A stretch of 64,000 nucleotides of DNA from Candidatus Halocynthiibacter alkanivorans (GCF_003333265.1 NZ_QOLB01000117.1:1-64000), one strand, 5' to 3'. Positions 34,078 to 46,287 are shown, counted from the stretch's first letter. Translations and numbers: made by a program. Notes: generated from the sequence alone by a model not told the origin.

Positions 34078-35219
34078 GCTGCGGCCTCTGACCGGCGCAG
34101 CAGGACCAACAGGCCTGGCACCAGGGCCATCACCGCCGCCACAAAGACAAATGACAGGCGCAAACCACCGGTTTGCGCCACAAACCCCATCACCGGCGGC
34201 CCTATGAAAAAGCCGAAGTAACCGATCACGGCCGCCCGTGAAATGGCCCGGGCCCTGTCCGCTTCCGCCACCCGGCGACCAATCAGGGCAAATACCATCG
34301 GAGCAACAACGGACACACCCAGCCCCAGCAACGCAAAGCCGGCATAGGCCATAGCAGGGTTTATTGCCGCCGCCGCTACCAGCGCTCCGGTGACCGTCAG
34401 CACGGCGGCACACAAGACCACCTGCGCCTCGGCAAAACGCGAGGTCAGCAACTGGCCGGCAAACCGCCCGAACGCCATAGTGAAACCAAGCATTGCCGGC
34501 CCCAGCGCCCCCTCAGCCGCACCACCGCCAAGGGTACGTTCGATATGAAGTGCCGCCCAGCCTTCGGTTGCGTTTTCCGCGAGAAACCCGGCCAGAATTA
34601 TCAGCCCGCCCCACAAAACAACACGCGGAAAACGCCTGTTTCCGCTCGTTTCAGCCCCGGCAGAAGCAGCCGGCGCATCCCCCAGCATGTTGCCAGAGGA
34701 CAGCAGCACCAGCAGCAACAACAGCAGAAAGAGCCACTGCGGACCCAACCCGGCATCCCGGGTCATGCCGGCTGAAATCGCCGAAAATCCGTAAGCAAGT
34801 GAAAACACGCCGTGATTCAGGTTCATCAGCGAGCGGCCAGACCGCGCTTCAACGCCACTCAACCAGCTGTTTGAGACCACGTCCAGGACACCTGCCCCTG
34901 CCCCGACAAACACCATCAGCCCGGCAAAGGCCCACAGGCCGCTCACCTGGACCGGCAGCTGCATCGCCAGAGCGAAAAACACCATCGAGACCAGCAACGT
35001 ATAGCGGCCCAAAATCTGTTCGACCCTGGGTGCCAACCACATCGCTGTGAGCGCGCCAACCGCCGGAAACAGCAACACCAGACCATAGTCCGCGTCACTG
35101 GCAGCGATGGCCTCTTTCAAATACGGCACATAGGCGGCAAAAGCCCCCCAGAACACGCCCTGGGCAGCAAACGCCGGCAGGATTCGACGCGACTCGCGGA
35201 TGGAATTGAATATGCTCAT
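34074..35219 (-). CDS. MFS transporter (381 aa)
   Basis: Hydrophobic protein with about twelve predicted membrane segments in two six-helix halves. The first half has the loop [14 protein letters not shown] and the second [15 protein letters not shown]. It starts [21 protein letters not shown]. The overall look is of the YbjJ-like uptake/efflux transporters of small molecules, but the substrate cannot be read from sequence. It converges with lldD and is not obviously co-transcribed with anything. Confidence 0.85.
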   Translation of the reverse strand: MSIFNSIRESRRILPAFAAQGVFWGAFAAYVPYLKEAIAASDADYGLVLLFPAVGALTAMWLAPRVEQILGRYTLLVSMVFFALAMQLPVQVSGLWAFAGLMVFVGAGAGVLDVVSNSWLSGVEARSGRSLMNLNHGVFSLAYGFSAISAGMTRDAGLGPQWLFLLLLLLVLLSSGNMLGDAPAASAGAETSGNRRFPRVVLWGGLIILAGFLAENATEGWAALHIERTLGGGAAEGALGPAMLGFTMAFGRFAGQLLTSRFAEAQVVLCAAVLTVTGALVAAAAINPAMAYAGFALLGLGVSVVAPMVFALIGRRVAEADRARAISRAAVIGYFGFFIGPPVMGFVAQTGGLRLSFVFVAAVMALVPGLLVLLRRSEAAA

Positions 35220-35383
35220 TTCACAGACAAATGCGAATGTTTGCTCCCAAAGCAAGCCCCAAAGTGGCCGCGCAGTATCCTGGTTCGAATCCTCTTTCCA
35301 ACCAGGGTGAAACCGTCTATACGCGCGCATTCACGGGCCCTACACCCTTGGAGGAGGGCCCTTCACACCAAAGGAGACCTATT

Positions 35384-36019
35384 ATGGCTGGTGAGATTCC
35401 TGATTTTCACGCTGTGGTACGTACGGGGACAGGCAAGGGGGCCGCTCGTCAAGCTCGACGTGAGGGCAATGTACCTGGCATCGTATATGGCGGTGGTTCT
35501 GATCCTGTTGCGATCAACATCCCGTTCAATGTACTGCTCAAACGTCTGAAACAAGGACGTTTTCTGTCGACACTGTTCAACTTGAAAGTTGAAGGCCAGG
35601 ACGACGTGCGCGTCATCTGCCGCGGCGTTCAGCGTCACGTTGTCAAAGATCTGCCGACCCATGTTGACTTCATGCGTCTGCGTCGCACCTCGCAGGTGAA
35701 ACTGTTCATTCCCGTTGAATTCATCGGTGAAGAAGAGTCCCCCGGCCTGAAACGTGGCGGCGTTCTGACTGCTGTGCGTTCGGAAGTTGAACTGCTGGTC
35801 ACAGCTGGCGATATCCCCGAAAAGATCACTGTGGATGTGTCCAAAATCGATATCGGTGAAGTGCTGCACATTTCTGATGTGACACTGCCTGAAGGCGCGA
35901 CAGCGACCATCGACCGTGATTTCGTCATCGCTAACATTTCCGCCCCGTCGGGTCTGAAATCGTCCGACAACGAAGCTGGTGACGAAGAAGAAGCAGCTGC
36001 AGAGGTTGTCGAAGAGTAA
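35384..36019 (+). CDS. rplY: 50S ribosomal protein L25/CTC (211 aa)
   Basis: The N-terminal L25 domain ([42 protein letters not shown]) binds 5S rRNA. The C-terminal extension ([17 protein letters not shown]-like strands, ending in an acidic tail [11 protein letters not shown]) identifies the longer CTC form. AAGGAGA precedes ATG 35384. A terminator follows about 25 bp past the stop and pth comes next, the usual rplY-pth order. Confidence 0.95.
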   Translation: MAGEIPDFHAVVRTGTGKGAARQARREGNVPGIVYGGGSDPVAINIPFNVLLKRLKQGRFLSTLFNLKVEGQDDVRVICRGVQRHVVKDLPTHVDFMRLRRTSQVKLFIPVEFIGEEESPGLKRGGVLTAVRSEVELLVTAGDIPEKITVDVSKIDIGEVLHISDVTLPEGATATIDRDFVIANISAPSGLKSSDNEAGDEEEAAAEVVEE

Positions 36020-36042
36020 TCTTCCCTCTTTTCAATATTTTA

Positions 36043-36071
36043 AAAGGCGGCCTGCGGGTCGCCTTTTTTAT
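36043..36071 (+). terminator. intrinsic terminator of rplY
   Basis: AAGGCGGCC and GGGTCGCC form a stem with a short loop, followed by TTTTTTA, located between rplY and pth on the plus strand. pth then needs its own promoter or read-through. Confidence 0.8.
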
Positions 36072-36208
36072 TGGGTGCGCGGATTTGCCCCGCGCAACAC
36101 GCGGCATCCAGACCAATGCGAACAGAAAGATCCGCCCGCAGGTGATTGAAATTCTGCGCCCGGAGCAATAGTCTGGAGCCAACTGGACACAGGTAAGGCA
36201 GCCGTATT

Positions 36209-36952
36209 ATGCGTCTCTTTGTTGGGCTGGGAAATCCTGGTACAAAATATCTCCGCCACCGCCATAACATCGGGTTTATGGCAGTGGACCGGCTTGCGGA
36301 CGACCATGGGTTCTCGCCCTGGCGCAGCAAGTTTCAGGGTCAGGTCAGCGAGGGAAAACTGGGATCAGAAAAAGTTATCTTGTTGAAACCAGAGACATTT
36401 ATGAACTTGTCCGGACAATCGGTGGGGGAAGCGATGCGGTTTTACAAGCTGGAATCCCATGACGTGACGGTGTTCCACGATGAACTTGATCTGGCGCCGG
36501 GCAAAGTGCGGGTCAAAAGCGGTGGTGGCCATGCAGGGCACAACGGTTTGCGTTCGATCCATCAGCATCTTGGGCCGCAATATGACCGGGTGCGCATGGG
36601 CATCGGCCACCCCGGGCACAAAGACCGTGTCGCCGGTTATGTGCTGCATGACTTTGCAAAGGCTGATGAAAACTGGCTTGATGATGTGATGCGCGGCATT
36701 TGTGATGGCGCGGTGTCGCTGGCGGCAGATGATACCTCCCGCTTCCTCAATGCGGTGGCGCTGCGGGTCAGCCCGCCAAGGTCCTCGACCAGCCGGCCCG
36801 GGGCCGGATCCAAAAAGCCGGACGGCAAATCAAGCAAGAACGCGGCTCCAGCGGCGGCAGCGACGCAAACCAGCACGGCAAAACCAGCGGTGGTTGTCGA
36901 GCCGGCAGACAGTCGTAACGCACTGCAAAGGTTAGCAGATAAGTTCCGATGA
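36209..36952 (+). CDS. pth: peptidyl-tRNA hydrolase (247 aa)
   Basis: Pth signatures: [21 protein letters not shown] (catalytic His), [44 protein letters not shown] and RMGIGHP. The enzyme releases peptides from prematurely dropped peptidyl-tRNA. The last 50 residues are an Ala/Lys/Ser/Thr-rich low-complexity tail beyond the normal end, common in alphaproteobacteria. The stop overlaps the next gene by four bases (ATGA), so pth heads a short operon with two DUF genes. Confidence 0.95.
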   Translation: MRLFVGLGNPGTKYLRHRHNIGFMAVDRLADDHGFSPWRSKFQGQVSEGKLGSEKVILLKPETFMNLSGQSVGEAMRFYKLESHDVTVFHDELDLAPGKVRVKSGGGHAGHNGLRSIHQHLGPQYDRVRMGIGHPGHKDRVAGYVLHDFAKADENWLDDVMRGICDGAVSLAADDTSRFLNAVALRVSPPRSSTSRPGAGSKKPDGKSSKNAAPAAAATQTSTAKPAVVVEPADSRNALQRLADKFR

Positions 36953-37998
36953 CACTGAAGCAGGCCTTTCACCGCCAGGCGGAGGCCTGTAGCGAATTGG
37001 GTTCCCCCTTTACCGCGTGCCTGTTGCGGCTTTGCGGCGACAGGTTGCGCGCCGGAACGCCCCTCACAGATCGACTGTTTGCCTGGCCCGGAGACATTTC
37101 CGGAGCGGGTGCCTCACTCCCCTTGCGGCTGGCCGGTGGGCTTCATGCGCTGGTGAGATCTGGACAATCCGTTGACCTTTCAGCCGCTTACCCGCCCAAT
37201 GACGTGACCGATGCCACGCTGTGGCCGGCTGTGGAAGCGGCGATGGACGCGCATCACGATTTCCTCAACCGCTGGATAGACTCGCCACCGCAAACCAATG
37301 AGCTGCGCCGCTCGGCCGTGCTGATCGCGGCGGCGCATTGGCTGACGGATCACTTTCAAATGCCGCTTGTGCTGTCTGAACTCGGGGCCAGCGCCGGGCT
37401 AAATCTTCTTTGGGATCAATATGATCTGGAGATTAACGGTGCGCGTTGGGGTCAGAACCGCGCCCATCTTACCCTGCGCCCGGACTGGCGTGGCCCCACA
37501 CCACCGCAGGCGCAGGTACAGATCAAAGAACGCCGGGGGATTGATCTTAACCCCCTGAACCCACAGGATGAATCTGACCAATTGCGGTTGCTGTCCTATC
37601 TCTGGGCCGACCAGGATGAGCGCATCAACAACACCAGAAAAGCGTTGCAATTGCCGCCGGCACCGGTGGACCAGGGCGACGCGGTGGACTGGCTGGAGCA
37701 ACGACTGAACACGCCGCACCCCGGCCATATCCATTTGATCTACCACACCATTGCCTGGCAGTATTTTTCCGCGGAACGCCAGCAGCGCGGCGAAGAAATT
37801 ATCGCGCAGGCACTGAAAAATGCCACCCCCGATGCCCCGGTTGTGCGCCTTTCGGTGGAGGCGGACGGCGACGTGCGCGGCACAGGCGGCGCCGCGATCA
37901 CCGCACAGATTTCCCCCGACCCTCACCCTGTCCCCCTTGGCCGCACCGATTTTCACGGCCGCTGGACCGACTGGGCTCCACCGGAGATATCCCCATGA
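36949..37998 (+). CDS. DUF2332 family protein (349 aa)
   Basis: The DUF2332 core is seen in [58 protein letters not shown] and [15 protein letters not shown]. The [10 protein letters not shown] segment resembles a nucleotide- or SAM-binding glycine loop, but the function is unknown. ATG overlaps the pth stop and its own stop overlaps the DUF2237 start, giving a coupled three-gene unit. No transmembrane or signal sequences are visible. Confidence 0.85.
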   Translation: MTLKQAFHRQAEACSELGSPFTACLLRLCGDRLRAGTPLTDRLFAWPGDISGAGASLPLRLAGGLHALVRSGQSVDLSAAYPPNDVTDATLWPAVEAAMDAHHDFLNRWIDSPPQTNELRRSAVLIAAAHWLTDHFQMPLVLSELGASAGLNLLWDQYDLEINGARWGQNRAHLTLRPDWRGPTPPQAQVQIKERRGIDLNPLNPQDESDQLRLLSYLWADQDERINNTRKALQLPPAPVDQGDAVDWLEQRLNTPHPGHIHLIYHTIAWQYFSAERQQRGEEIIAQALKNATPDAPVVRLSVEADGDVRGTGGAAITAQISPDPHPVPLGRTDFHGRWTDWAPPEISP

Positions 37999-38372
37999 AA
38001 CCAGTGACTTCCCGCAATGTTCTCGGCGGCAGACTGTCGCCCTGCTCCCGTGACCCGATGACAGGTTTTTTCCGCGACGGCCATTGCAACACCTGCAAAG
38101 AGGACCAGGGTTCACACACCGTCTGCGTGGTGATGACGGCGGAATTTCTGGCCTGGTCAAAATACGTCGGCAACGACCTGAGCACCGCAAAGCCGGAGTT
38201 CGGGTTTTACGGCTTAAAACCGGGCGACAAATGGTGCCTTTGTGCGGTGCGGTTTTTACAGGCCTGGGATGAGGGCTGCGCGCCTTCGGTCGACCTGTCC
38301 GCCACCCACGAGCGGGCGCTGGACGTGGTCAGCCTCGCGGCGCTGAGACAAAGCGCGCCGTCGGACGAATGA
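37995..38372 (+). CDS. DUF2237 family protein (125 aa)
   Basis: Near-complete match to the DUF2237 pattern: SRNVLGGRLSPCSRDPMTGFF, CNTCKEDQGSHTVCVVMTAEF, GNDLSTAKPEF and GDKWCLCAVRFLQA. Conserved cysteines suggest a metal or redox site, but biochemical function is unknown. It is coupled to DUF2332 by a four-base overlap. The last ten residues are variable. Confidence 0.9.
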   Translation: MKPVTSRNVLGGRLSPCSRDPMTGFFRDGHCNTCKEDQGSHTVCVVMTAEFLAWSKYVGNDLSTAKPEFGFYGLKPGDKWCLCAVRFLQAWDEGCAPSVDLSATHERALDVVSLAALRQSAPSDE

Positions 38373-38473
38373 AATCGAAACGCTGCGCACGTATGTGAAA
38401 ATTGCACAAAATACGGCCCGGGTTGTGCAAAACCGGCAACAGACGCGAACATCGGCGGAGCCGCAGCGTTTTT

Positions 38474-39007
38474 TCAACGTCCGGCGTTTGCCCGGGCGGG
38501 GGCTGGTGTCAACGCTGCTACCTCAAGCCCGTCCGCCATCAGCTCATCAATGAACAGCGACAGTAACTGCGCGTGGCTGCTGACGCCGGCCTTGCGGTAG
38601 ATGGCATTGGTCTGCGCTTTGACCGTGCCCTGAGACCGGTCGCGCAATGCGGCAATCTCAGCGATGCCCATGCCCTTGATCGCGAACAGCGCCACATCCC
38701 GTTCCGCCCGCGTCAGCCCCCATTCGGTAAAGCGCTGGCTCAGAAGATCGGCAAATGCCCCCGAGACCGCACGCAACTGTGTGCTGGCCCGGGCCGAGGC
38801 GCGCAGCGAATGGCGCAGCACCAGAGCGGCCGGAATAACGCCCAGCACCAGGCCCACTGCGGCGCCAATCTGCAACAACTCGCGGGTCTGCCAGGAAATT
38901 GGGTTTGACCGGGAACCGGAGATGGTGAGCAAAATGTCCGACACGAAAAACACCGCGCAGGCGACCTGGATGAAAACGGCCAGAAACAGAAGAATACGGA
39001 CGGTCAA
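38474..39007 (-). CDS. membrane-anchored LuxR-type regulator (177 aa)
   Basis: Two hydrophobic helices at about residues 3-28 and 46-66 anchor the protein in the inner membrane. The C-terminal half carries a LuxR/GerE helix-turn-helix (LTRAERDVALFAIKGMGIAEI then SQGTVKAQTNAIYRKAGVSSH). It lacks a recognisable sensor domain. It starts 27 bases after the stop of the second aspartate-tail protein, in the same direction, so the three genes may form an operon in which it senses an envelope signal. The signal is unknown. Confidence 0.8.
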   Translation of the reverse strand: MTVRILLFLAVFIQVACAVFFVSDILLTISGSRSNPISWQTRELLQIGAAVGLVLGVIPAALVLRHSLRASARASTQLRAVSGAFADLLSQRFTEWGLTRAERDVALFAIKGMGIAEIAALRDRSQGTVKAQTNAIYRKAGVSSHAQLLSLFIDELMADGLEVAALTPAPARANAGR

Positions 39008-39034
39008 ATTAGCACCCGCCGATCAGAGGGAGAA

Positions 39035-39616
<582 letters not shown>

Positions 39617-39714
39617 AGCTCACACCTTCAGTTTCAGAGCCTCCCCGCCGGATACGGAGAGCTCACTTTTTTTGATGATACCGGGCGTATCAGGTTTGTT
39701 GAAGCTTACGCGTC

Positions 39715-40260
<546 letters not shown>

Positions 40261-40661
40261 TGTGCTTTCCTATACGTGCTGCTCACGCCAGAGGGTGGCG
40301 CAGCCTCATTCGGACCGGGAATGAACGAAAAATCTATATGCTGAAGGTTTAGATTCTGGCGCATAAACTCAGGTTTATGCGCTGTTGCGTCCGGCGCCAC
40401 ATCTTTGACACAGCATAAACACAGTGCGGACACCCCACCTGGAAACCGGGGTTCTGTCCACGGCATCTGCGGATGCGCAGGCGTCGGGCGATGCCAGCGT
40501 CAGGGCGCTGCACGTGGCGCCAGATCACAGGCGCAGCTGTCGCCAGGGCAAGACCATAGAGGAAAAGAAGGGATCACCTGGCAGGATCGCAGCCGCGCAG
40601 GACGCGGCTGTATTGCGCGGCCCGGTGGGGGGCCGCGCCCGTTGCAGGATGGCGCCCGGCT
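40261..40661. other. intergenic region with two GC-rich hairpins
   Basis: About 400 bp without a convincing gene between trpB and the aspartate-tail operon. Two perfect hairpins are present: AGCCGCG and CGCGGCT at 40591-40609, and GCGCGGCCC and GGGCCGCGC at 40615-40638. They lie just downstream of trpB and could stabilise its 3' end. No T-run follows on the minus strand. Confidence 0.5.
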
Positions 40662-41897
40662 TCAGTCGCCCTGTTCCATGTCAAAACCAAGATGTTTGGC
40701 GACGGCAAAAATGTCTTTGTCACCGCGACCGCACATGTTCATCACGATGATGTGGTCTTTGGGCAGATCAGGCGCGATTTTCATCACATGGGCCAGCGCA
40801 TGGGAGGGCTCGAGCGCCGGGATGATGCCTTCCTGCAAACAGCAGAACTGGAACGCCTCCAGCGCCTCTTTGTCGGTGATCGCGACATATTGCGCCCGGC
40901 CGGTGTCGTGCAGCCAGGAATGTTCCGGGCCGATACCAGGATAGTCCAGCCCGGCGGAGATCGAAAAGCCCTCCAGGATCTGACCGTCGTCATCCTGCAG
41001 CAGATAGGTGCGGTTGCCGTGCAAAACACCCGGACGGCCGCCGGTGAGCGAGGCGCAGTGCTCCATCTTGTCGTTCACACCTTTGCCGCCGGCTTCCACG
41101 CCGATCAGATTGACACTTTCATCGTCAAGGAACGGAAAGAACAGCCCCATGGCGTTGGAGCCACCACCGATCGCAGCGATCAGCGTGTCGGGCAGCTTGC
41201 CTTCGCCTTCGTGTTCCTGAAACTGCTCGCGCACCTCTTTGCCGATGATCGACTGAAAGTCGCGCACCATCGCAGGATAAGGGTGCGGCCCGGCGACGGT
41301 GCCGATACAGTAGAAGGTGTTCTCGACATTGGTCACCCAGTCGCGCAGCGCATCATTCATCGCGTCTTTCAGCGTGCCACGGCCCGAAGTGACCGAGATC
41401 ACTTTTGCGCCCAGCAGGCGCATGCGGAACACGTTGGGCGCCTGGCGCTCCACGTCATGGGCCCCCATAAACACCACACATTCCAGGCCAAAGCGGGCAC
41501 AGACAGTGGCGGTGGCCACCCCGTGCTGCCCGGCGCCGGTTTCGGCGATGATGCGGGTTTTGCCCATGCGGCGCGCCAGCAAGATCTGGCCCAGCACGTT
41601 GTTAATTTTATGGGCGCCGGTGTGGTTGAGCTCGTCGCGCTTCAGATAGATTTTGGCGCCGCCCAGTTCTTCGGTCATGCGTTCGGCAAAATACAGCGGG
41701 CTGGGACGGCCGACATAATGTTTCCACAGGTCGTCCATTTCGGCCCAGAAACTGTCGTCGGTCTTGGCGCGCTCGTATTCTTCTTCCAGCGACAGGATCA
41801 GCGGCATCAGGGTTTCTGAAACAAAGCGGCCACCGAATTTGCCAAAACGGCCATTTTCATCGGGGCCGTTCATGAAGCTGTTAAAAAGATCGTTCAT
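40662..41897 (-). CDS. trpB: tryptophan synthase beta chain (411 aa)
   Basis: PLP-dependent Trp[19 protein letters not shown] contains the Schiff-base lysine, [17 protein letters not shown] follows, then [14 protein letters not shown] holds the phosphate loop and [13 protein letters not shown] is near the end. It joins indole from TrpA to serine to make tryptophan. It follows trpF on the minus strand after a 380-bp gap containing a tandem repeat, so co-transcription with trpF is uncertain. Length is normal. Confidence 0.97.
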   Translation of the reverse strand: MNDLFNSFMNGPDENGRFGKFGGRFVSETLMPLILSLEEEYERAKTDDSFWAEMDDLWKHYVGRPSPLYFAERMTEELGGAKIYLKRDELNHTGAHKINNVLGQILLARRMGKTRIIAETGAGQHGVATATVCARFGLECVVFMGAHDVERQAPNVFRMRLLGAKVISVTSGRGTLKDAMNDALRDWVTNVENTFYCIGTVAGPHPYPAMVRDFQSIIGKEVREQFQEHEGEGKLPDTLIAAIGGGSNAMGLFFPFLDDESVNLIGVEAGGKGVNDKMEHCASLTGGRPGVLHGNRTYLLQDDDGQILEGFSISAGLDYPGIGPEHSWLHDTGRAQYVAITDKEALEAFQFCCLQEGIIPALEPSHALAHVMKIAPDLPKDHIIVMNMCGRGDKDIFAVAKHLGFDMEQGD

Positions 41898-42110
41898 CGC
41901 GCCGCTCCTGTTGGGTTACATCGCGTTTACAGAACCGGGGCGGCACGGTAAAGCCCGGCTGTTATCTCCGGGTGCAAAAGACCCGGCGACGCCCTGCCCC
42001 GCGGCGCTCTGCGCGTCCAAAAGGGCCTCAGCGATGATCATCGGCCAAAGTGCTGCCGCAGGGGCGCACAAGGTAGAGAGCGGGCATTTGTGTGGGTCTC
42101 AGACGCGGGT

Positions 42111-42300
42111 GTCAGCTGCGGGCGGCGGCGGTAAAGGCGCACGCGGGCGTGCGGATGTCAGCTGTGGGCGGCAATGGGGCGCCCGACGCGGGCAGCGGTG
42201 CGGGTGTCAGCTGCGGGCCGAAGCGCTGGGGTCAACTGCGGGAAGCCGTGCGGCGTCAACTGCGGACAGCGGTGCGGGTGTCAGCTGCGGGCGGCCACAG
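42111..42300. repeat. degenerate 24-25 bp tandem repeat at trpF 3' end
   Basis: The motif GTCARCTGYGGG starts at 42111, 42157, 42206, 42231, 42255 and 42280. Spacing is 46, 49, 25, 24 and 25 bp, so the period is 24-25 bp with two units skipped or decayed. The last unit is the end of the trpF coding sequence (ending AARS), and the first unit again resembles it (TTTACCGCCGCC on the minus strand), so the array arose by repeated copying of the trpF 3' end. Confidence 0.75.
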
Positions 42301-42925
42301 TAAAAGCGGCGATTTTGGCGGCATCTTTCACGCCGGGGGCGCTTTCCACCCCGGAGCTGAGATCGAGCTGGCGCGCACCAGTCATCTGCACCGCCAGCGC
42401 TGCATTTTCAGGGGTAAGTCCGCCGGCCAGCATCCAGGGTACGGTCCAGTACTTGCGGCTGATAAGTTTCCAGTCAAACGCCAGCCCGTTGCCTCCGGGC
42501 AGCGCCCCATCTTTGGAGACTTTGGCGTCAATCAAGATCTGATCCGCCACGTCACTATAAAGCGCGATCTGCGCCAGATCCGCCTCGTCACGAATGCCGA
42601 TCGCCTTCATCACCGGCAAGCCATAGCGGGCTTTGACCTCGGCCACGCGTTCCGGTGTCTCCTGCCCGTGAAGCTGCAGCATATCCAGCGGCACCGCATC
42701 GGTGATGGCGTCCAGCTCGGCGTCACTGGCATTGACCACCAGCGCCACCTTGGCGATGCCCACCGGCACTTCAAGCGCCAGCGCGCGCGCTTCTGTAATG
42801 GACACATTGCGCGGCGACCTGGCGAAAAACACAAAACCCACGTAATTCGCCCCGGCAGCCGCAGCGGCTGCAACGTCGGCGACTGTGCGCAAGCCGCAGA
42901 TTTTGACTTTGATATCTTTGTTCAT
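42281..42925 (-). CDS. trpF: phosphoribosylanthranilate isomerase (214 aa)
   Basis: TrpF features: [15 protein letters not shown] with the catalytic cysteine, [41 protein letters not shown] with the catalytic aspartate, and [15 protein letters not shown]. It isomerises N-(5'-phosphoribosyl)anthranilate in tryptophan synthesis. It starts ten bases after the lapA stop, in the usual ihfB-lapA-trpF-trpB order. Its last codons form part of a tandem repeat that extends downstream. Confidence 0.95.
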   Translation of the reverse strand: MNKDIKVKICGLRTVADVAAAAAAGANYVGFVFFARSPRNVSITEARALALEVPVGIAKVALVVNASDAELDAITDAVPLDMLQLHGQETPERVAEVKARYGLPVMKAIGIRDEADLAQIALYSDVADQILIDAKVSKDGALPGGNGLAFDWKLISRKYWTVPWMLAGGLTPENAALAVQMTGARQLDLSSGVESAPGVKDAAKIAAFTVAARS

Positions 42926-42934
42926 AACAACCGC

Positions 42935-43297
42935 CTAGCGTGTGTGGCTGGTATCTTCAAGCAAGGCCAGCACCTCATCGGCAGGCGACTTACTGGCATT
43001 GTCTTTCAGCCGGCTGACTTCGCGCTGAAGTTTTTTGGTTTCGCGCCGCCCGGACGAGGCCGCCGCCCGGTGTTTGTGCTCGCGCATCCATTCCCAGACA
43101 AAACCGATCAGCAGGCCGGCAACGATGCCGGCAAAGATGACCAGGAACAGTGGCAGCGTGACCGAAAAACTATAACCGCTCAGATCGGCAAGTTCCCGTG
43201 GCAGCAGGTTCAGGGTCACTGTGGCGCGGTTGGCCAGCGCCACGGTGATCAGGGTGACCGCAATCGCGGCCAGGACAGCATAGCGGATATAGCGCAT
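42935..43297 (-). CDS. lapA: LapA-domain membrane protein (120 aa)
   Basis: Two membrane helices (AVLAAIAVTLITVALAN and LPLFLVIFAGIVAGLLIGF) flank a short periplasmic loop containing VTLNLLP; a charged cytoplasmic coiled-coil tail follows (ETKKLQREVSRLKDN). This is the LapA (YciS-like) domain, whose E. coli member takes part in control of LPS assembly. The gene follows ihfB by 16 bp and precedes trpF by ten, a conserved alphaproteobacterial order. Function here is by homology only. Confidence 0.8.
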   Translation of the reverse strand: MRYIRYAVLAAIAVTLITVALANRATVTLNLLPRELADLSGYSFSVTLPLFLVIFAGIVAGLLIGFVWEWMREHKHRAAASSGRRETKKLQREVSRLKDNASKSPADEVLALLEDTSHTR

Positions 43298-43313
43298 AAA
43301 GGGGCCTTCGTTC

Positions 43314-43595
43314 TCAGTCCTCGTTCAGCCGGTCGCGCAGAAGCTTGCCGGTTTTGAAAAACGGCACGTGTTTCTCTTCGACATCAACCGCCTCACCTGT
43401 ACGCGGATTCCGACCCACACGCGAGTCACGTTTTTTCACGGAAAAAGCACCAAAGCCGCGCAGCTCGACCCGGTCGCCACGCGCCATGGTCTCGATGACT
43501 TCTTCAAAAATAGTATTGACGATACGTTCCACGTCACGCTGGTAGAGATGCGGGTTTTCATCTGCGATTTTCTGGATCAGTTCTGATCGGATCAT
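43314..43595 (-). CDS. ihfB: integration host factor beta subunit (93 aa)
   Basis: HU/IHF family: [59 protein letters not shown] and a final [10 protein letters not shown]. The IHF-specific beta-arm and its NPRTGE motif are complete. IHF beta pairs with IHF alpha to bend DNA in transcription, replication and site-specific recombination. ATG 43595 lies after GGGGGG. A longer in-frame extension upstream is discarded because the family begins here. Confidence 0.95.
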   Translation of the reverse strand: MIRSELIQKIADENPHLYQRDVERIVNTIFEEVIETMARGDRVELRGFGAFSVKKRDSRVGRNPRTGEAVDVEEKHVPFFKTGKLLRDRLNED

Positions 43596-43815
43596 TCTGT
43601 TCCCCCCTGGGTTCTGGCTAGCGTAAATCTTCGTATTCTCAACAGGTTCAACTATACCGTAGAAGGCACCCTCGCAAACAACAAGCATCTCTTTGGAGCT
43701 AATTTCGCCTGATTTTCTCGCTCTCCGGCGGTTTCGGGCGCAAATTTCACCGCCAGACACCGGTGCCGGCGGTACAGCACCGGTTTTGCACCCGCTGTAA
43801 CCCTGTGATTCGCGA

Positions 43816-43850
43816 CAAAAAAACGGCCCCACCGGAATGGGGCCGTTCAA
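43816..43850 (-). terminator. intrinsic terminator of rpsA
   Basis: On the minus strand AACGGCCCC and GGGGCCGTT form a strong stem followed by TTTTT. It lies just past the rpsA stop and separates it from ihfB. Confidence 0.85.
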
Positions 43851-43885
43851 TTTCAAGTTACCGCCTGAGGCGATTTCTGCGACGA

Positions 43886-45562
43886 TCAGTCGTCGGAGCT
43901 CAGAGCCGCGCCGAGGATATCGCCGAGCGAAGCGCCGGAAGCGGAAGAGCCGTACTGAGCGACTGCTTCTTTTTCTTCTGCAATCTCGCGGGCTTTGACC
44001 GACAGGCCCAGACGACGGGTTTTCTGATCAACATTGGTGACGCGCACGTCGACCTTGTCACCAACCTGGAAACGCTCAGGGCGCTGGTCAGCACGGTCAC
44101 GCGACAGGTCGGAGCGACGGATGAAGGATTTTGCGCCTTCATAGTCAACTTCAACGCCGCCTTCTTCGATTGCAGTCACCTGAACGGTGATGATCGAACC
44201 GCGTTTCACGCCGTCGGTTGCACCGGAGAAGCTGTCATCCATGGCTTTGATCGAGAGCGAGATACGCTCTTTGTCGATGTCCACTTCGGTAACCTGGGCT
44301 TTGACCAGATCGCCTTTGCGGTAGTTCTGGATCGCATCTTCGCCGCGCTCGTCCCATGACAGGTCGGAGAGGTGAACCATGCCGTCGATTTCGCCGGGCA
44401 GACCGATGAACAGACCGAATTCGGTGATGTTTTTAACTTCACCTTCAACTTCGGTGTTCTCAGGATGTGTTTCAGCGAACACTTCCCATGGGTTGCGCAT
44501 GGTCTGTTTCAGACCAAGAGACACACGACGTTTGGCCGGATCGATTTCCAGAACCATCACTTCTACCTGCTGCGAGGTGGAAACGATTTTGCCAGGGTGC
44601 ACGTTCTTTTTAGTCCAGGACATTTCAGAGACGTGAACCAGACCTTCGACGCCGGGCTCGAGCTCAACAAATGCACCGTAATCGGTGATGTTGGTCACAC
44701 GACCGGTGTGGGTGGTTTCCAGCGGGTATTTGCCTTCGACCAGAGTCCACGGATCGTCCTGCAGCTGTTTCAGGCCGAGGGAGATACGGTGGGTCTCTTT
44801 GTTGATCTTGATCACCTGAACCTTGATGGTTTCGCCGATGCTCAGGATCTCACGTGGGTCGTTTACACGACGCCATGCCATGTCGGTGACGTGCAGCAGG
44901 CCGTCAACGCCGCCGAGGTCAACAAACGCACCATATTCGGTGATGTTTTTAACAACACCGTCAACTGCGTCACCTTCGGTCAGTTTGCCGATGATTTCAG
45001 CGCGCTGTTCCGCACGTGATTCTTCGAGGATAGCGCGACGCGAAACAACGATGTTGCCACGACGACGGTCCATTTTCAGAATCTGGAACGGCTGCTTCAG
45101 ACCCATCAGAGGGCCGGCATCGCGCACGGGGCGCACGTCAACCTGGGAGCCGGGCAGGAAGGCCACGGCGCCGCCGAGGTCAACCGTGAAGCCGCCTTTG
45201 ACACGACCAAAGATCGCGCCTTCGACACGCTCTTCGTCTGCATATGCTTTTTCCAGACGATCCCAGGCTTCTTCGCGGCGGGCTTTGTCGCGCGAAATAA
45301 CAGCTTCGCCACGGGCGTTTTCTACGCGGTCGAGGTAAACCTCAACTTCGTCGCCAACAGCGATATCGGGTTCTTCGCCAGGATTTGCGAATTCTTTAAC
45401 GTCAACGCGGCCTTCCATTTTATAGCCAACGTCGATGATGGCCTGACCTGCTTCAATAGCAATGACAGTCCCTTTGACAACCGAGCCTTCAGCCGGTGTA
45501 TCAATTTCGAAGCTTTCGTTCAGAAGGGCTTCGAAGTCCTCCATAGAGATGTTTTGAGCCAT
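43886..45562 (-). CDS. rpsA: 30S ribosomal protein S1 (558 aa)
   Basis: Six S1/OB-fold repeats are visible, recognised by repeated [62 protein letters not shown]-type motifs. The protein guides mRNA binding to the ribosome. Length is typical for alphaproteobacterial S1. In most relatives rpsA directly follows cmk; here the two are separated by about 3 kb of other genes. A terminator follows the stop. Confidence 0.97.
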   Translation of the reverse strand: MAQNISMEDFEALLNESFEIDTPAEGSVVKGTVIAIEAGQAIIDVGYKMEGRVDVKEFANPGEEPDIAVGDEVEVYLDRVENARGEAVISRDKARREEAWDRLEKAYADEERVEGAIFGRVKGGFTVDLGGAVAFLPGSQVDVRPVRDAGPLMGLKQPFQILKMDRRRGNIVVSRRAILEESRAEQRAEIIGKLTEGDAVDGVVKNITEYGAFVDLGGVDGLLHVTDMAWRRVNDPREILSIGETIKVQVIKINKETHRISLGLKQLQDDPWTLVEGKYPLETTHTGRVTNITDYGAFVELEPGVEGLVHVSEMSWTKKNVHPGKIVSTSQQVEVMVLEIDPAKRRVSLGLKQTMRNPWEVFAETHPENTEVEGEVKNITEFGLFIGLPGEIDGMVHLSDLSWDERGEDAIQNYRKGDLVKAQVTEVDIDKERISLSIKAMDDSFSGATDGVKRGSIITVQVTAIEEGGVEVDYEGAKSFIRRSDLSRDRADQRPERFQVGDKVDVRVTNVDQKTRRLGLSVKAREIAEEKEAVAQYGSSASGASLGDILGAALSSDD

Positions 45563-45975
45563 GTGGTCTCAGTTTCCTTTACAACGATTTTTCTGGCCGT
45601 GCGGTTGTCTCCGCCGGTCTTTGGGGTTGGTCTGCTCCCGCCTTCTGCGCTCATAAACAATAATGGCCGGCAAATATCCCGACCCTGCTCATTCATGTCT
45701 GCGACTCTGGCGGCCTCTTCGACAGGGCGGCTTATAGTGCGAATGGTGCTGCAAAGCAAGGGCATGGGCCAGGATTTGAGCCGGGACCGACACGCGGATT
45801 TCCGGCCCGGGACTGCCCGTTTGAGTCTGGTCTTTGTCAGTCATTATTTGGCGGCACAACCTCCGCCTCTCCCGGTGCCAAAGCCCCGCCTCTCCCCGCC
45901 CCCACAGGGCAAGAACGACCGCGCAATATGGGGAAAATAGTTGACCGGATGGTAAGCATAAGCTTACGGTAAGAA
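45563..45975. other. intergenic region upstream of rpsA
   Basis: About 413 bp between divergent rpsA and the ArsR-type gene. It must carry both promoters. No intact gene was found; open frames lack motifs. Confidence 0.5.
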
Positions 45976-46287
45976 ATGACTTACCAATTAGCAATTTCTG
46001 CGCTCGCCGACCCCACCCGCCGTCAGATCCTTGAACTCCTGCGCGCCAGGCCGCAGCGGGTTGCCGATATTGCCGCCCGGTTGCCCGTCAGCCGGCCGGC
46101 GGTGTCCCAACATCTGAAAATCCTCTGTGATGCCGGTCTGCTGGAGGTCACGCCCAGGGGGGCCAGCCGGATTTACCGGCTCAAACCAGAGGGCAGCGAC
46201 GAATTGCGGGCCTGGCTGGATCAGCTGTGGGGAGATGCGCTGCAGGGGTTTCAGGAGTATGTTGAACAGGAGGTGAAAGATGATTGA
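45976..46287 (+). CDS. ArsR-family transcriptional regulator (103 aa)
   Basis: Compact winged helix: ALADPTRRQILELLRARPQRV, then ADIAARLPVSRPAVSQHLKIL as recognition helix, and RGASRIYRLKPEG as wing. No metal-binding cysteine motif of the ArsR/SmtB type is seen. Such metal-free members commonly sit next to an SRPBCC (AHSA1) gene, as here, where the next gene overlaps by eight bases. It is likely an autoregulator of the pair. Confidence 0.9.
   Translation: MTYQLAISALADPTRRQILELLRARPQRVADIAARLPVSRPAVSQHLKILCDAGLLEVTPRGASRIYRLKPEGSDELRAWLDQLWGDALQGFQEYVEQEVKDD

Noticed and set aside
35274-35310. tRNA-like 3' end (GGTTCGAATCC followed by CCAACCA) upstream of rplY
   Set aside because: The T-stem does not pair, no matching acceptor 5' half or anticodon arm is found upstream, and the segment is better read as a 7-bp hairpin (CCTGGTT / AACCAGG).
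40692-41819. Long plus-strand open frames opposite trpB, aroA, metK, lnt and miaB
   Set aside because: Mirror frames caused by the high GC at third codon positions; the minus-strand genes are unambiguous.
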